Source of the DNA: an uncultured Clostridia bacterium
GTDB taxonomy: Bacteria > Bacillota > Clostridia > Christensenellales > Borkfalkiaceae
DNA length: 64,000 bases
Assembly: GCA_949290575.1 (NCBI GenBank)
Contig: CASESJ010000001.1
Coordinates: forward strand, 186,001-250,000
Direction of reading: 5' to 3'
The notes below the pieces were generated by a model. It had not been told where the DNA came from, searched no databases, and worked only from the letters and a program-made list of their open reading frames with translations. The first letter of the stretch is position 1, and each line of letters begins with the position of its first letter. Shown here piece by piece: positions 9,524-19,188 of the stretch. The position numbers were made by a program, and so were the translations under genes.

Positions 9524-9565
9524 AAAATGCGGCTCGACCGATAATCGGTCGAGCCGCATTTTTTA
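9524..9565 (+). terminator. Intrinsic terminator after ilvC
   Basis: A 17-bp stem (9524-9540 with 9546-9562) encloses a five-base loop and is followed by T residues. Confidence 0.92.
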
Positions 9566-9609
9566 TTAAAAATGACGGTTTGCAAATGGGGCAAAATGCG
9601 TCTATTTTG

Positions 9610-9638
9610 TTGTAATTTTCAAGCATAGATGTTATAAT
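9610..9638 (+). promoter_or_regulatory. Sigma-A promoter for the ftsK-to-nadE unit
   Basis: TTGTAA (9610-9615), a 17-base spacer, TATAAT (9633-9638), 40 bases before the TTG start of ftsK/spoIIIE. Downstream genes to nadE are overlapping or closely spaced up to the terminator at 19011. Confidence 0.7.
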
Positions 9639-9679
9639 GATATAAGCATAAATGCAATCTCATTGCGGAGAGTGTTTTT

Positions 9680-12600
9680 TTGAAAAGAAAGAACGATAAC
9701 AACAAACAATCATATATTTTTACGCGCGAAACGCTGGGAATGACAATACTGTTGTTCTGTGCGCTGATGTTGCTCGTGCTCATCACGTACAATACGGTAT
9801 TTTCTTCGTTCGGCGCAGCTATTTGCACCTTTATGTACGGTACGTTCGGTTACGGCAGCTATCTCGTAACCGCCGCTTTTGCATACCTCGGTTTCTGGCT
9901 CGTCTTTGAAAAGAAAATTTCCGTAAGACTTCGCACAGCCGTGGTTTTCGGCACGACCATATTTATGGTGTTCCTGCTTTTTCACGCTGTAACTACGCGC
10001 GATTATTCCATCGGCAACTTCGGAGAGTATCTCTCGCTTTGCTATAAAAATGCCGAGAGGGGGTATTCAGGCTACTCGTTCGGCGGCGTTATTTCCGCCC
10101 TGATAGTCTATCCCATAGCAAGAGGCACAACGTTTGCCGGAGCTTATGTCATTTTTGCCATAATGTCCGCGCTGTGCATATATCTTTGCGTGCTTGTCGT
10201 CAAGAACGACCGCGCAGTGCGCAGTCTGTCTGAAAATGCGGCAAAATCCTCCAAAAAAGTTGTGCCCGCGGCGGAAGCTGCACCCGAATACGCTGTCCCC
10301 GATAAGATGTATACGGTGAACGACGACTACGAAATAGTCAATAACCGCCGCGCCGAGGCGTCTTCGGTACAGTTCGCGCCTGCGCCTGAGCAACCTGCGC
10401 CCGTGCAGTCCGACGAAGATAAATTTTCAGATAAAAATCTCGGCAGAAGGATACTCTTCGAAAAAGGCGAGTTTGCGGCTGAAAGCTATCGCAGAAACAT
10501 GATTTTCAATGACGACAGCTACTTCAATCATCCCGTGCAGAATGACGAAGATTACCTGTCAAGCTTTTCTTCAGGCAAACCTGCGTCCAAGCCGCAGTCA
10601 ATACAGGGACAGAGTTATACTGCAGGCTATTCAGACGAGGTTGAAAATTCGTCGCGCGGTTACTCTACGCCCTCGTATGTCTATGGCGATAAACCTGCGG
10701 ACAGCCTTGATTTTTACTCATCCGACCAAAAGCAGAATGAGCCTGCTCCCGAGGAAACGTATTCCGACAGGAACAGCTACGACGAACGTGATACATATTC
10801 CGACGAGGAAAATTATGCTCAGTCGGACAGCGTTCAGGGCAGCGACAGCTTTGACGACGATGCAGACGACATTGAGCAGACGCGTCCGACCGACAGTCTT
10901 TCAGGCAGAGATCGCGATGTGTCGGCGTGGTCGCAGACTCGCGATGAATATTCCCGAGAAGATTATTCACGTACAGATTATACGCGCGACAGTACAGACG
11001 CGCAGAAAGATAACCTTTCGTTCGGTCAGCAGGACAGAAACATGCCCGAACGCACGTTTGACCGTTCAGAGCCCGAGCGCGGAGAAACTTCCGACCCGTT
11101 CACGCGCAGGTCTGCGGAGAATTTTTCCGTTGATGACGATAGCGAGGACGGTGAAGAGAAGAGACAGGACAATCCTTCGAACAGCCTGAGAAATCTCTTC
11201 AGCGCGTCCAACGACAGTATCTCGTCCGACATACAGCCGGACGCCTCGAGATTGGGCTCCCGCCGCGGCGAGAGCAGGTCAAATCTCTTTGACGACAGCG
11301 AGGACGACTACCTTTCGGGCGATGTCGCCGACCTCGGAGCGCGCGGACTCAGGTCTTCGGACAATTCGTCTTCCTTCGGCTCGAGAGAGGACAGAGCTCA
11401 GTCTGTACCCGAGAGGAGGAGGGAGGAGCCTTCCGATATTCCTGCAAGGACGCCTGCGCCCGTGCAGAGGGCAAGTCAGCCTCAACCCGAGCAGAAAGAA
11501 CCCGAAAAGCCCAAGCATGTATGGAAAAAGTATGTGCACCCGACTCTGGACCTGCTTGCAGACTATCCCGAAAATAACAATGCAAATATTGGCGAAATAG
11601 AGGAAAACAAGTCCCTTATCGTCGATACTCTGATGAATTTCAGGATAGCTTCACACATTTCTGATGTAATTGTCGGTCCTGCAATCACGCGTTATGACGT
11701 AATTATAGAGGATAAAACCAACATAAAGAGCGCGTTGAGATACCGCGAGGCTATCGCAATGGCTCTCATGAAAGAGAATGTGACCGCATACCTCAATTAT
11801 TCCAAGGGTGCGATTTCCATTGAAGTTCCCAACAACAAGCGTACTGTTGTCGGGCTTAAAACCATGCTTACGAGCAGTCAGTTCATAAACTGTAAGCCCA
11901 ATTCGCTGACTTTTGCTCTCGGTAAAAATGTCGAGGGCAAGCCGAATTGTCCCGATATCACTAAGATGCCGCACCTTCTTGTTGCAGGTACCACGGGTTC
12001 AGGTAAAAGTATCTGCCTGAGCGCGCTTATTATAAGCCTTCTCTATAAATACGGACCCGACGAGCTCAGATTTATTCTCGTCGACCCCAAGCAGTCAGAA
12101 TTTATCTCTTACGAAGGTCTGCCTCACCTCATAATAAATGAAATTATCTCCGACGTCGACAAGGCGATAAAAGCCCTGAACTGGGCAATAAAGGAGATGG
12201 AGCGCAGGTATACCCTCTTCAAGGAAATGACGCTTGCGGGCACGCTCGTCAAAAACCTCAACGAGTATAACCAGCACCTGCCCGAAGGAGAAGAAAAACT
12301 TCCTAAAATCGTCATAATTCTGGACGAGTTCGGCGACCTGATGCTTCAGGCTAAAAAGGATATTGAAAGCAGAATTATAAGACTTGTTCAGAAATCGAGA
12401 GCCTGCGGCATACACTTGATTCTCGCAACGCAGAGACCTTCCGTCGACTGCATAACAGGTCTTATAAAGTCCAACCTGCCCACGAGAATAGGTTTCAAGG
12501 TAAACTCCTTCGACGATTCGCGTACTATATTCGATATAGGCGGCGCAGAAAAATTGCTCGGCGCAGGCGACATGTACTTCCGTTCGGCGGAAAATCCCGA

Positions 12601-13003
12601 CCTTGCAAGAATTCAGGGCTGCTTTATAGACTCGCCCGAAGTTCAGGCGGTAACCGAATTCGTCAAGAAAAATAACGAAACTTACTTCGACCAGAGCGTC
12701 AGCGACTTCATCAATAAAGTCGAAGAAGAGGAGAGCGAAGCTCCCTCAGAGGACGGCGTATCCGACAGCGACGTCAAGATAGACGATAAGTTCATTCAGG
12801 CACTGAAATTCTGCGTTGTCAGCAATCAGGCATCCGTTTCCATGTTGCAGAGGCGTTTCCCCATAGGCTACGTCAAGGCGTGCAAGATAATCGACTGGAT
12901 GGAAAATATGAACTATATCACGCAGTCGGAGGGCTCAAAGCCCAGAAAAGTTTTACTTTCTCTCGACGAATTTACCCGTATTTACGGTGACATAGATGAC
13001 TGA
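9680..13003 (+). CDS. FtsK/SpoIIIE-family DNA translocase
   Basis: A 1107-residue membrane-anchored, septum-located dsDNA translocase. The N-terminus (about residues 13-185) has four hydrophobic segments. A very long, charged, Ser/Asp/Glu/Arg/Gln-rich linker follows (about 190-610). The motor begins near HPTLDLL, with Walker A GTTGSGKS at about 770-778 and Walker B IVIILDEFGDL. The C-terminal winged-helix gamma domain (about 1030-1100) contains VSMLQRRFPIGYVKACKIIDWME and would read polar DNA motifs. The TTG start at 9680 is supported by GGAGAG seven bases upstream. Whether it acts as FtsK, SpoIIIE or both cannot be decided from sequence. The last eight bases overlap rimO. Confidence 0.95.
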   Translation: MKRKNDNNKQSYIFTRETLGMTILLFCALMLLVLITYNTVFSSFGAAICTFMYGTFGYGSYLVTAAFAYLGFWLVFEKKISVRLRTAVVFGTTIFMVFLLFHAVTTRDYSIGNFGEYLSLCYKNAERGYSGYSFGGVISALIVYPIARGTTFAGAYVIFAIMSALCIYLCVLVVKNDRAVRSLSENAAKSSKKVVPAAEAAPEYAVPDKMYTVNDDYEIVNNRRAEASSVQFAPAPEQPAPVQSDEDKFSDKNLGRRILFEKGEFAAESYRRNMIFNDDSYFNHPVQNDEDYLSSFSSGKPASKPQSIQGQSYTAGYSDEVENSSRGYSTPSYVYGDKPADSLDFYSSDQKQNEPAPEETYSDRNSYDERDTYSDEENYAQSDSVQGSDSFDDDADDIEQTRPTDSLSGRDRDVSAWSQTRDEYSREDYSRTDYTRDSTDAQKDNLSFGQQDRNMPERTFDRSEPERGETSDPFTRRSAENFSVDDDSEDGEEKRQDNPSNSLRNLFSASNDSISSDIQPDASRLGSRRGESRSNLFDDSEDDYLSGDVADLGARGLRSSDNSSSFGSREDRAQSVPERRREEPSDIPARTPAPVQRASQPQPEQKEPEKPKHVWKKYVHPTLDLLADYPENNNANIGEIEENKSLIVDTLMNFRIASHISDVIVGPAITRYDVIIEDKTNIKSALRYREAIAMALMKENVTAYLNYSKGAISIEVPNNKRTVVGLKTMLTSSQFINCKPNSLTFALGKNVEGKPNCPDITKMPHLLVAGTTGSGKSICLSALIISLLYKYGPDELRFILVDPKQSEFISYEGLPHLIINEIISDVDKAIKALNWAIKEMERRYTLFKEMTLAGTLVKNLNEYNQHLPEGEEKLPKIVIILDEFGDLMLQAKKDIESRIIRLVQKSRACGIHLILATQRPSVDCITGLIKSNLPTRIGFKVNSFDDSRTIFDIGGAEKLLGAGDMYFRSAENPDLARIQGCFIDSPEVQAVTEFVKKNNETYFDQSVSDFINKVEEEESEAPSEDGVSDSDVKIDDKFIQALKFCVVSNQASVSMLQRRFPIGYVKACKIIDWMENMNYITQSEGSKPRKVLLSLDEFTRIYGDIDD

Positions 13004-14330
13004 TTTGACTTCTAAAAAATACGGCGTCATCTCGCTCGGTTGCGACAAGAACAGAGTTGACGCCGAAAAATTGCTTGCCATAATAAAAGACAGAGGGTGC
13101 GAAATCTGCGACGACATATCCGAGGCTCAGGTTCTTGTGGTCAACACCTGTGCGTTTCTGAATTCGGCGCGCAAAGAAGCTATTGAAACAGTCCTCGATT
13201 GCGCAGGCTATAAAGAGGGAAATCTCGAAAAAATAGTAGTGACGGGTTGCCTTCCGCAGAAGTTTATAGGCGATACGTTCGACGCTCTTACAGAGGCGGA
13301 CGTCTTTCTCGGCGTAAACGACTATGATAAGTTTTTCGATGCACTCGAAAAGTCCTATTCATGCGGCAGAGTAAATTTCGTAGGCACGGGCGATATTTCA
13401 GCCCGTACACAGAGAGTAGTCACCACGCCCTGCCATTATGCCTATCTTAAGATTGCCGACGGCTGCAATAACCGCTGCACTTATTGCCTCATTCCAAAAA
13501 TCAGGGGCGAATACGTCAGTTACCCGATGGAACAGCTTTTGAAAGAGGCGGAAGAGCTCGGCGACGTTTCGGAACTCATTCTCGTAGCTCAGGACGTAAC
13601 CAGATACGGCACCGATTTGTACGGCAAAAAATTTCTTGTAACTTTTTTGAAAAAGTTGACAACACTTGTCAACATTAATAGTGTAAGATTATTATACTGC
13701 TATCCCGAAGCGATAGACGACGAGCTTATAGCAGAAATCCGCGACAATCCGAAGATTATAAAATATCTCGACATACCTTTTCAGCACAGCGAGGACAGAC
13801 TGCTCAAGATGATGAACCGCAGAGGCAGTCGCAGTCAGTATCTTGAACTTGTGTCCCGACTGAGGAGTGAAATTGAGGGCATGGCGATACGTTCGACATT
13901 TATTGCCGGTTTCCCCACGGAGACGGATGAAGATTTTGAAGGGCTTTGCGATTTTCTGACAGAGGCAAAGCTTACGAACTGCGGTTTCTTTGCCTATTCG
14001 AGAGAACCCGATACGCCTGCATATAAAATAAAGGGACAGATAGCGTATGCAGAAAAGAAAAGGCGCGTTAAGAAGTTGTATGCTGTCCAGCGTCAGGTTT
14101 CGCACGATTTTCTGCATGGATTTGAGGGTAAAAAGATAAAAGTACTGTGCGACGGCATAGATTACGACAGACAGTGTTTTGTCGGAAGAGCATATTTTCA
14201 GGCTCCCGATATAGACGGAAAGGTTTATTTTCACAGTGCAGATGCGGCTCAGGGGAGCTATTATGACGTAATAGTCACGCATTGCGACGATTACGATTTG
14301 TACGGACATACGGAGGATTATTCTGAATGA
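12996..14330 (+). CDS. rimO: Ribosomal protein S12 methylthiotransferase RimO
   Basis: A radical-SAM methylthiotransferase that modifies the conserved Asp of ribosomal protein S12. The 444 residues show the N-terminal ISLGCDKNRVDAE (a RimO-type signature, distinct from MiaB's YGCQMN), NTCAFLNSA, the radical-SAM DGCNNRCTYCLIPKIRG, and a C-terminal TRAM-like domain. The three N-terminal cysteines (ISLGC, NTC, VVTGC) would hold the auxiliary cluster. It overlaps ftsK by eight bases, with GGTGA as ribosome site, so translation is probably coupled. A separate MiaB lies at 40.6 kb. Confidence 0.95.
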   Translation: MTDLTSKKYGVISLGCDKNRVDAEKLLAIIKDRGCEICDDISEAQVLVVNTCAFLNSARKEAIETVLDCAGYKEGNLEKIVVTGCLPQKFIGDTFDALTEADVFLGVNDYDKFFDALEKSYSCGRVNFVGTGDISARTQRVVTTPCHYAYLKIADGCNNRCTYCLIPKIRGEYVSYPMEQLLKEAEELGDVSELILVAQDVTRYGTDLYGKKFLVTFLKKLTTLVNINSVRLLYCYPEAIDDELIAEIRDNPKIIKYLDIPFQHSEDRLLKMMNRRGSRSQYLELVSRLRSEIEGMAIRSTFIAGFPTETDEDFEGLCDFLTEAKLTNCGFFAYSREPDTPAYKIKGQIAYAEKKRRVKKLYAVQRQVSHDFLHGFEGKKIKVLCDGIDYDRQCFVGRAYFQAPDIDGKVYFHSADAAQGSYYDVIVTHCDDYDLYGHTEDYSE

Positions 14331-14992
14331 GCGAAAAAGACTTGAATAACGGCGGCAACGACAGTAAATTTTATAAGATTGCCGCAGGTAAAGGAGTTAT
14401 GAATTTACCTAATAAACTGACTATCGCGCGAATGGTCATGATACCGCTGTTTGTGCTCTTTTTCTATCTTCAGTTTACAGCGCATTATTTTGTCGCTCTT
14501 GCTGTGTTCGGGCTCGCAAGTCTTACCGACCTTTTGGACGGCAGAATAGCAAGAAAGTATAACCTCGTAACCAATCTAGGCAAATTCCTCGACCCCATAG
14601 CAGACAAAGTGCTTGTTTCATCTGCGCTCATTGTGCTGCTTACAGTAAATTCTTTCTTTACTATGTATCTCGGCGAGTGGGCAATGATTGCGGGAGGCTG
14701 CTGCGTTGCGGTAATTTTTGCCCGCGAACTCATTGTAAGCGGCTTCCGCATGGTTGCTGCCGACGCAGGCGTCGTGATTGCGGCAGACAAAGTAGGTAAA
14801 TACAAGACCGTCGCACAGGATACGACGGTTATAATCATGCTGCTTTACGGCGGGTTCGAAGAATTTTTCGACGGCGTTGCAATGCAGGTACTCAATTATA
14901 TCGGTCTCGCATTCCTTGCGCTTGCCGCCATACTCACGATAATTTCGGGTATCAACTATATAGTCAAAAATATAAGCGTACTTAAGGCATAA
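14327..14992 (+). CDS. pgsA: CDP-diacylglycerol--glycerol-3-phosphate 3-phosphatidyltransferase
   Basis: PgsA makes phosphatidylglycerophosphate at the membrane. The 221-residue protein has several membrane helices and the CDP-alcohol phosphotransferase motif DLLDGRIARKYN...GKFLDPIADK. The family usually begins with NLPNKLT, which here starts at residue 26. The extra N-terminal stretch is kept because ATG 14327 has CGGAGG ten bases upstream and overlaps the rimO stop. The inner ATG at 14399 has GGAG only two bases away, which is too close. The pgsA-cinA-recA order is common in Bacillota. Confidence 0.93.
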   Translation: MSEKDLNNGGNDSKFYKIAAGKGVMNLPNKLTIARMVMIPLFVLFFYLQFTAHYFVALAVFGLASLTDLLDGRIARKYNLVTNLGKFLDPIADKVLVSSALIVLLTVNSFFTMYLGEWAMIAGGCCVAVIFARELIVSGFRMVAADAGVVIAADKVGKYKTVAQDTTVIIMLLYGGFEEFFDGVAMQVLNYIGLAFLALAAILTIISGINYIVKNISVLKA

Positions 14993-16065
14993 TGAAAAAT
15001 TGTCTGGTCATCATCAGAAATAAAAAACTCAATATAAACTACAGACGGTTGGATAAGTTATTGAAAGTTTTCTCGGCCGGCTGTATTTACTTCGATAAAA
15101 TCGCTTTTGTCGGCTTTGACAGTTCAAAGGGCATAAGCGAACAGCTTATGGAATGTCGCAATCAGTGCGAAAATTGTTTTGTCCTGTGCGAGGACAGACA
15201 GCGCGAAGTAATTTACGACTACCTTCAGAAAATTTATAATTCCTCGTTCGACGGCAGATTTTATCTCAACTGCGGACAGGCTACGGTCTGTCTGTGCCCG
15301 GCGGGAGAGGACGAGGGTGCGTTTGCAGAAAAATGCGTCCGCCTTATGAATGAAAAATACGGCGTAAGCTACGATAAATTCTATGTTAAGACGGTCTGCG
15401 CGCCCGCAGAACTCATTAACGACGCGCTTGAAAAGGCTCACCGCGAGGGCGGCGATACGGCTTTCAGCGTGTACGACGAGTACGGCGACCAGACGATAGT
15501 CATTTCCTATTCGAGCACGACGCCGAAGATGACGGCGGATGCCGTCCAGCGCATAATTGTAAGCGAGCTTTCTCCATATGTATACGCCGTTGAAAATACC
15601 ACTCTCGAAGAGCGGCTATTCGACCTTCTCAAGCTCAGAAGAATGAAGATAAGCGTGGCGGAATCTTTCACGGGGGGCGGAATAGCTTCCCGCCTTGTTT
15701 CGGTTTCGGGTATTTCCGAAGTTTACTTCGAAGGTCTCAATACCTATGCTAATCTTTCCAAACAGCAGAGACTGGGCGTGGAGGAACTTACGTTAAAGCA
15801 GTCTGGCGCGGTTTCGGAGCAGACTGCGTGCGAAATGGCTTCCGGACTTCTTGCAACAGGCAATTGCGACATTGCGATAGCTACTACCGGCATAGCAGGT
15901 CCGAAATCGGACAATACGTCAAAGCCTGTAGGATTGAATTATATCGCAGTTGCCGTGCGCGACGACATCAAGGTATATAAATTCAATCTGCGCGGCGACA
16001 GAAAGACGATAACGCAGACGGCGATAAACAATGCGCTGTTTCTTGCATATAAAATGTTAAAATAA
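14992..16065 (+). CDS. cinA: CinA-family protein with degenerate N-terminal domain
   Basis: CinA-type protein, 357 residues against about 410 for the full family. The C-terminal domain (about 205-357) is canonical: VAESFTGGGIASRLVSVSG, SGAVSEQTACEMA, ATTGIAGPKSDNTSKPVGL, which is the NMN deamidase domain. The middle (about 125-205) resembles the KH-like segment. The N-terminal COG1058/MoCF domain is short, Cys-rich and lacks the usual GDELL-type signature, so its pyrophosphatase function is doubtful. ATG 14992 overlaps the pgsA stop by one base. It sits directly before recA, the classic competence/DNA-damage arrangement. Confidence 0.88.
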   Translation: MKNCLVIIRNKKLNINYRRLDKLLKVFSAGCIYFDKIAFVGFDSSKGISEQLMECRNQCENCFVLCEDRQREVIYDYLQKIYNSSFDGRFYLNCGQATVCLCPAGEDEGAFAEKCVRLMNEKYGVSYDKFYVKTVCAPAELINDALEKAHREGGDTAFSVYDEYGDQTIVISYSSTTPKMTADAVQRIIVSELSPYVYAVENTTLEERLFDLLKLRRMKISVAESFTGGGIASRLVSVSGISEVYFEGLNTYANLSKQQRLGVEELTLKQSGAVSEQTACEMASGLLATGNCDIAIATTGIAGPKSDNTSKPVGLNYIAVAVRDDIKVYKFNLRGDRKTITQTAINNALFLAYKMLK

Positions 16066-16080
16066 ATCAGGAGTATATAT

Positions 16081-17094
16081 ATGAACGAAGAAAAACAGAA
16101 GGCGCTCAATTCAACCATAGCTATGATTGAAAAGCAGTTCGGCAAGGGAGCTATTATGAAGCTCGGCGATGTCAACGTCAATTCGGAAATTGACGTTATT
16201 CCCACGGGCTGTCTTTCGCTTGACCTCGCTTTGGGCGTAGGCGGAGTGCCCCGCGGCAGAATTATGGAAGTTTTCGGACCCGAATCTTCGGGTAAGACGA
16301 CCGTAGCCCTTCACATTATTGCCGAAACGCAGAAACTCGGCGGCGTTGCCGCATTTATTGACGCAGAGCACGCGCTCGACGCTGTATATGCAAAAGCCCT
16401 CGGCGTAAATATCGACGAACTTTACGTGTCTCAGCCCGATACGGGCGAGCAGGCTCTCGATATCTGCGAATCGCTCGTGCGTTCGAGTGCGGTTGACGTG
16501 ATAATAATCGACTCTGTTGCTGCGCTCACTCCCAAGGCTGAAATAGAGGGCGATATGGGTGACGCGCACGTTGGCGCGCTCCCCAGACTCATGTCGCAGG
16601 CTTTAAGAAAGCTTACGGCAATAACCAACCGCTCGAAAACCTGCGTTATATTCATAAACCAGCTGCGCGAAAAGGTCGGCGTTATGTTCGGCAATCCAGA
16701 AACGACCCCCGGCGGCAAGGCTCTCAAGTACTTTGCCAGCATACGCCTCGATATAAGAAAGGCGGACGCGCTCAAAAACGACGGCGAAATAATAGGTAAC
16801 CGCGCTAAATGCAAGGTTGTGAAGAACAAAGTCGCACCTCCTTTCAAGGTTGCCGAATTCGACATAATTTACGGTCACGGCATCTCACAGGAGGGTTGTC
16901 TTATCGACCTCGGCGTCGAATACGGCATACTTTCCAAGAGCGGCGCGTGGTTCAGCTATAACGATAACAAGATTGCAAACGGCAGAGAGAAGATGAGAGA
17001 TTACCTCATTGCAAATCCCGAGTTCAAGGCTGAACTCGATGCAAAGATAAGGCAGGCTCATAAGGACAGCATTGCCAGAAAAGACAGAGACTGA
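16081..17094 (+). CDS. recA: Recombinase RecA
   Basis: ATP-dependent strand-exchange protein and SOS co-protease, 337 residues. Walker A reads GPESSGKTT, Walker [13 protein letters not shown], and loop L2 [22 protein letters not shown]. The C-terminal tail is short and mixed-charge. AGGAG lies upstream of ATG 16081. No separate LexA box is recognisable in the 15-base gap after cinA, so it is probably transcribed with the upstream genes. The stop codon overlaps the nadE start. Confidence 0.98.
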   Translation: MNEEKQKALNSTIAMIEKQFGKGAIMKLGDVNVNSEIDVIPTGCLSLDLALGVGGVPRGRIMEVFGPESSGKTTVALHIIAETQKLGGVAAFIDAEHALDAVYAKALGVNIDELYVSQPDTGEQALDICESLVRSSAVDVIIIDSVAALTPKAEIEGDMGDAHVGALPRLMSQALRKLTAITNRSKTCVIFINQLREKVGVMFGNPETTPGGKALKYFASIRLDIRKADALKNDGEIIGNRAKCKVVKNKVAPPFKVAEFDIIYGHGISQEGCLIDLGVEYGILSKSGAWFSYNDNKIANGREKMRDYLIANPEFKAELDAKIRQAHKDSIARKDRD

Positions 17095-19004
17095 TGAAAT
17101 ACGGATTTATAAAAGTCTGTGCCGTCACGCCCGAAATAAGAGTGGCGGACGTAAACTTTAACTGCGACAACATCATAAAGAGCATTAAGTCCTGCGCGTC
17201 AGAGGGTTGCCAGCTCGTTGTGTTTCCCGAACTCGGCGTCTGCGGCTACACCTGCGGCGACCTTTTCAATCAGCGTCGTCTTCTCGACGGAGTTGAAGAG
17301 GGAATTGCCCGCATTGCGGAATGTACCGCAGGCAGCGGCGCGCTTGTATTTATAGGCGCGCCCGTTGCCGTAAACGGCAGATTGTATAACTGCGCCGTTG
17401 CAATCAGTGACGGAAAAATTCTCGGCGTAGTGCCTAAAACTTATCTGCCCTCATACGGCGAGTTTTACGAACGCAGACATTTCACGCCTGCGGAAAAGGA
17501 AAATATTCAGATAATGCTCTGCTCTCAGCAGACTTATTTCGGCACAAAACTCATATTCAGAGCTTCAAATTGCCGCGATTTTACGGTTTCTGCAGAAATT
17601 TGCGAAGATCTGTGGGTTCCCGACAGCCCTTCGATTTATCATGCAAAGGCTGGCGCGAATATCATAGTTAATCTCTCGTGCAGCGACGAAACAATAGGCA
17701 AGGCGGAGTACAGGCGCGACCTTGTGCGTATGCAGTCAGGCAAGCTCGTCAGCGGCTACATCTATTGCGATGCTGGCGACGGCGAAAGTACCACGGATAT
17801 GGCTTTTGCGGGACATAATGTAATCTGCGAAAACGGAACTTTGCTCGCCGAGACAGAGCTCTTTAATAATAATTCGGCTTGTGCAGAAATCGACGTGGAC
17901 AAACTTGCCAACGAACGCAGAAGAATGGCTAATACTTTCTTCAGCGCAGGCGATGCCGACGGATATCAGATTATAGATTTTATAGCCGACGAGGATGGCG
18001 AGGACATAAATCGCGTTTTCCCAAAGCTGCCGTTCGTTCCCGCCGATAACGAAAAACTGCGCGAGCGAACGGAACTTATTCTCTCCATTCAGACGGCAGG
18101 ACTTGCAAAACGTCTTTTGCATACCCGTTCAAAGACGGCTGTCATAGGTATTTCTGGCGGTCTCGATTCTGCGCTCGCGTTGCTTGTCGTTGCCCGCGCT
18201 TTCAAAAAAATCGGTAAAAATCCTGCCGATATCATTGCCGTCACCATGCCCGGCTTCGGCACGACAGGCAAGACATATAACAATTCTTTAAAACTTATTG
18301 AGTGTATCGGCGCGACCGCTCGCACAATAAATATTTCCAGATCCGTTCTTCAGCATTTTGAAGATATCGGGCACGACCCCTCGTCGCTCGACGTTACGTA
18401 TGAAAATGCGCAGGCGAGAATGCGTACGCTCATTCTTATGGACTTTGCAAACAAGACGGGCGGAATGGTGGTAGGAACGGGAGATCTGAGCGAACTTGCT
18501 CTCGGCTGGGCAACTTACAACGGCGACCATATGTCGATGTATGCAGTCAACTGTTCTGTGCCCAAGACGCTGGTTAAACATCTCGTAAGTTATGAGGCTG
18601 AAAGGTTGGGCGGGGAAACGCAGAAAGTGCTCGAAGATATAGTAGGTACAGAGATAAGTCCCGAACTTCTTCCTCCCGACAAGAGCGGCAATATTGCGCA
18701 GAAGACTGAAGATCTGGTCGGACCTTACATTCTCCACGATTTCTTTCTCTATTATATAATTCGTTGGGGATTTTCGCCTGAAAAAGTGCGTTTTCTGGCT
18801 CACAGAGCATTCAGCGATATGTTTGAAGAGAGCGTTATCGATAAGTGGCTGACAAATTTTTATAAAAGATTTTTCGCCCAGCAGTTCAAACGCTCCTGCA
18901 TTCCTGACGGCGTCAAAGTGGGGTCTGTATCCTTATCGCCGCGCGGCGACTGGCGCATGCCTTCGGACGCTGTCAACGCGTTATGGCTGGATAATTTAAT
19001 GTAA
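17094..19004 (+). CDS. nadE: Glutamine-dependent NAD+ synthetase
   Basis: Bifunctional NadE, 636 residues. The N-terminal nitrilase-fold glutaminase (about 1-290) shows the catalytic Glu in FPELGVCGYTCGDLF, Lys in PKTYLPSYGEFYE and Cys in AEICEDLW. The C-terminal synthetase (about 330-636) has the PP-loop ISGGLDSALAL and GTGDLSELALGW. It amidates nicotinate adenine dinucleotide to NAD+ using ammonia channelled from glutamine. Coupled to recA by a one-base ATG/TGA overlap and closed by a terminator. Confidence 0.96.
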   Translation: MKYGFIKVCAVTPEIRVADVNFNCDNIIKSIKSCASEGCQLVVFPELGVCGYTCGDLFNQRRLLDGVEEGIARIAECTAGSGALVFIGAPVAVNGRLYNCAVAISDGKILGVVPKTYLPSYGEFYERRHFTPAEKENIQIMLCSQQTYFGTKLIFRASNCRDFTVSAEICEDLWVPDSPSIYHAKAGANIIVNLSCSDETIGKAEYRRDLVRMQSGKLVSGYIYCDAGDGESTTDMAFAGHNVICENGTLLAETELFNNNSACAEIDVDKLANERRRMANTFFSAGDADGYQIIDFIADEDGEDINRVFPKLPFVPADNEKLRERTELILSIQTAGLAKRLLHTRSKTAVIGISGGLDSALALLVVARAFKKIGKNPADIIAVTMPGFGTTGKTYNNSLKLIECIGATARTINISRSVLQHFEDIGHDPSSLDVTYENAQARMRTLILMDFANKTGGMVVGTGDLSELALGWATYNGDHMSMYAVNCSVPKTLVKHLVSYEAERLGGETQKVLEDIVGTEISPELLPPDKSGNIAQKTEDLVGPYILHDFFLYYIIRWGFSPEKVRFLAHRAFSDMFEESVIDKWLTNFYKRFFAQQFKRSCIPDGVKVGSVSLSPRGDWRMPSDAVNALWLDNLM

Positions 19005-19010
19005 TTTATA

Positions 19011-19045
19011 AGGGTTGCGGATAATTTTTTCGCAACTCTTTTTTT
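19011..19045 (+). terminator. Intrinsic terminator after nadE
   Basis: A 9-bp stem (19011-19019 with 19031-19039, one G-U pair) followed by a run of T. It ends the ftsK-rimO-pgsA-cinA-recA-nadE unit. Confidence 0.8.
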
Positions 19046-19089
19046 CGATAAAAAAGTAACTGTTTAACGTATGTATTTTTATAAATAAA

Positions 19090-19118
19090 TTGACTTTTCT
19101 GCCATTGTAGTTTATAAT
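19090..19118 (+). promoter_or_regulatory. Sigma-A promoter for RNase Y
   Basis: TTGACT (19090-19095), a 17-base spacer, TATAAT (19113-19118). The predicted leader is about 64 bases and ends in an AGGAGG site. Confidence 0.87.
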
Positions 19119-19188
19119 TGTGTGTGGATATAGAATTATCTTCTTTTAAGATTTAGTATATATTTAAAATAACATACAGGAGGCTTTA

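Noticed and set aside
10509..11189. Open frame of 226 codons overlapping the ftsK linker
   Set aside because: Arg/Thr-rich out-of-frame translation of a repetitive region, with no ribosome site or recognisable domain.
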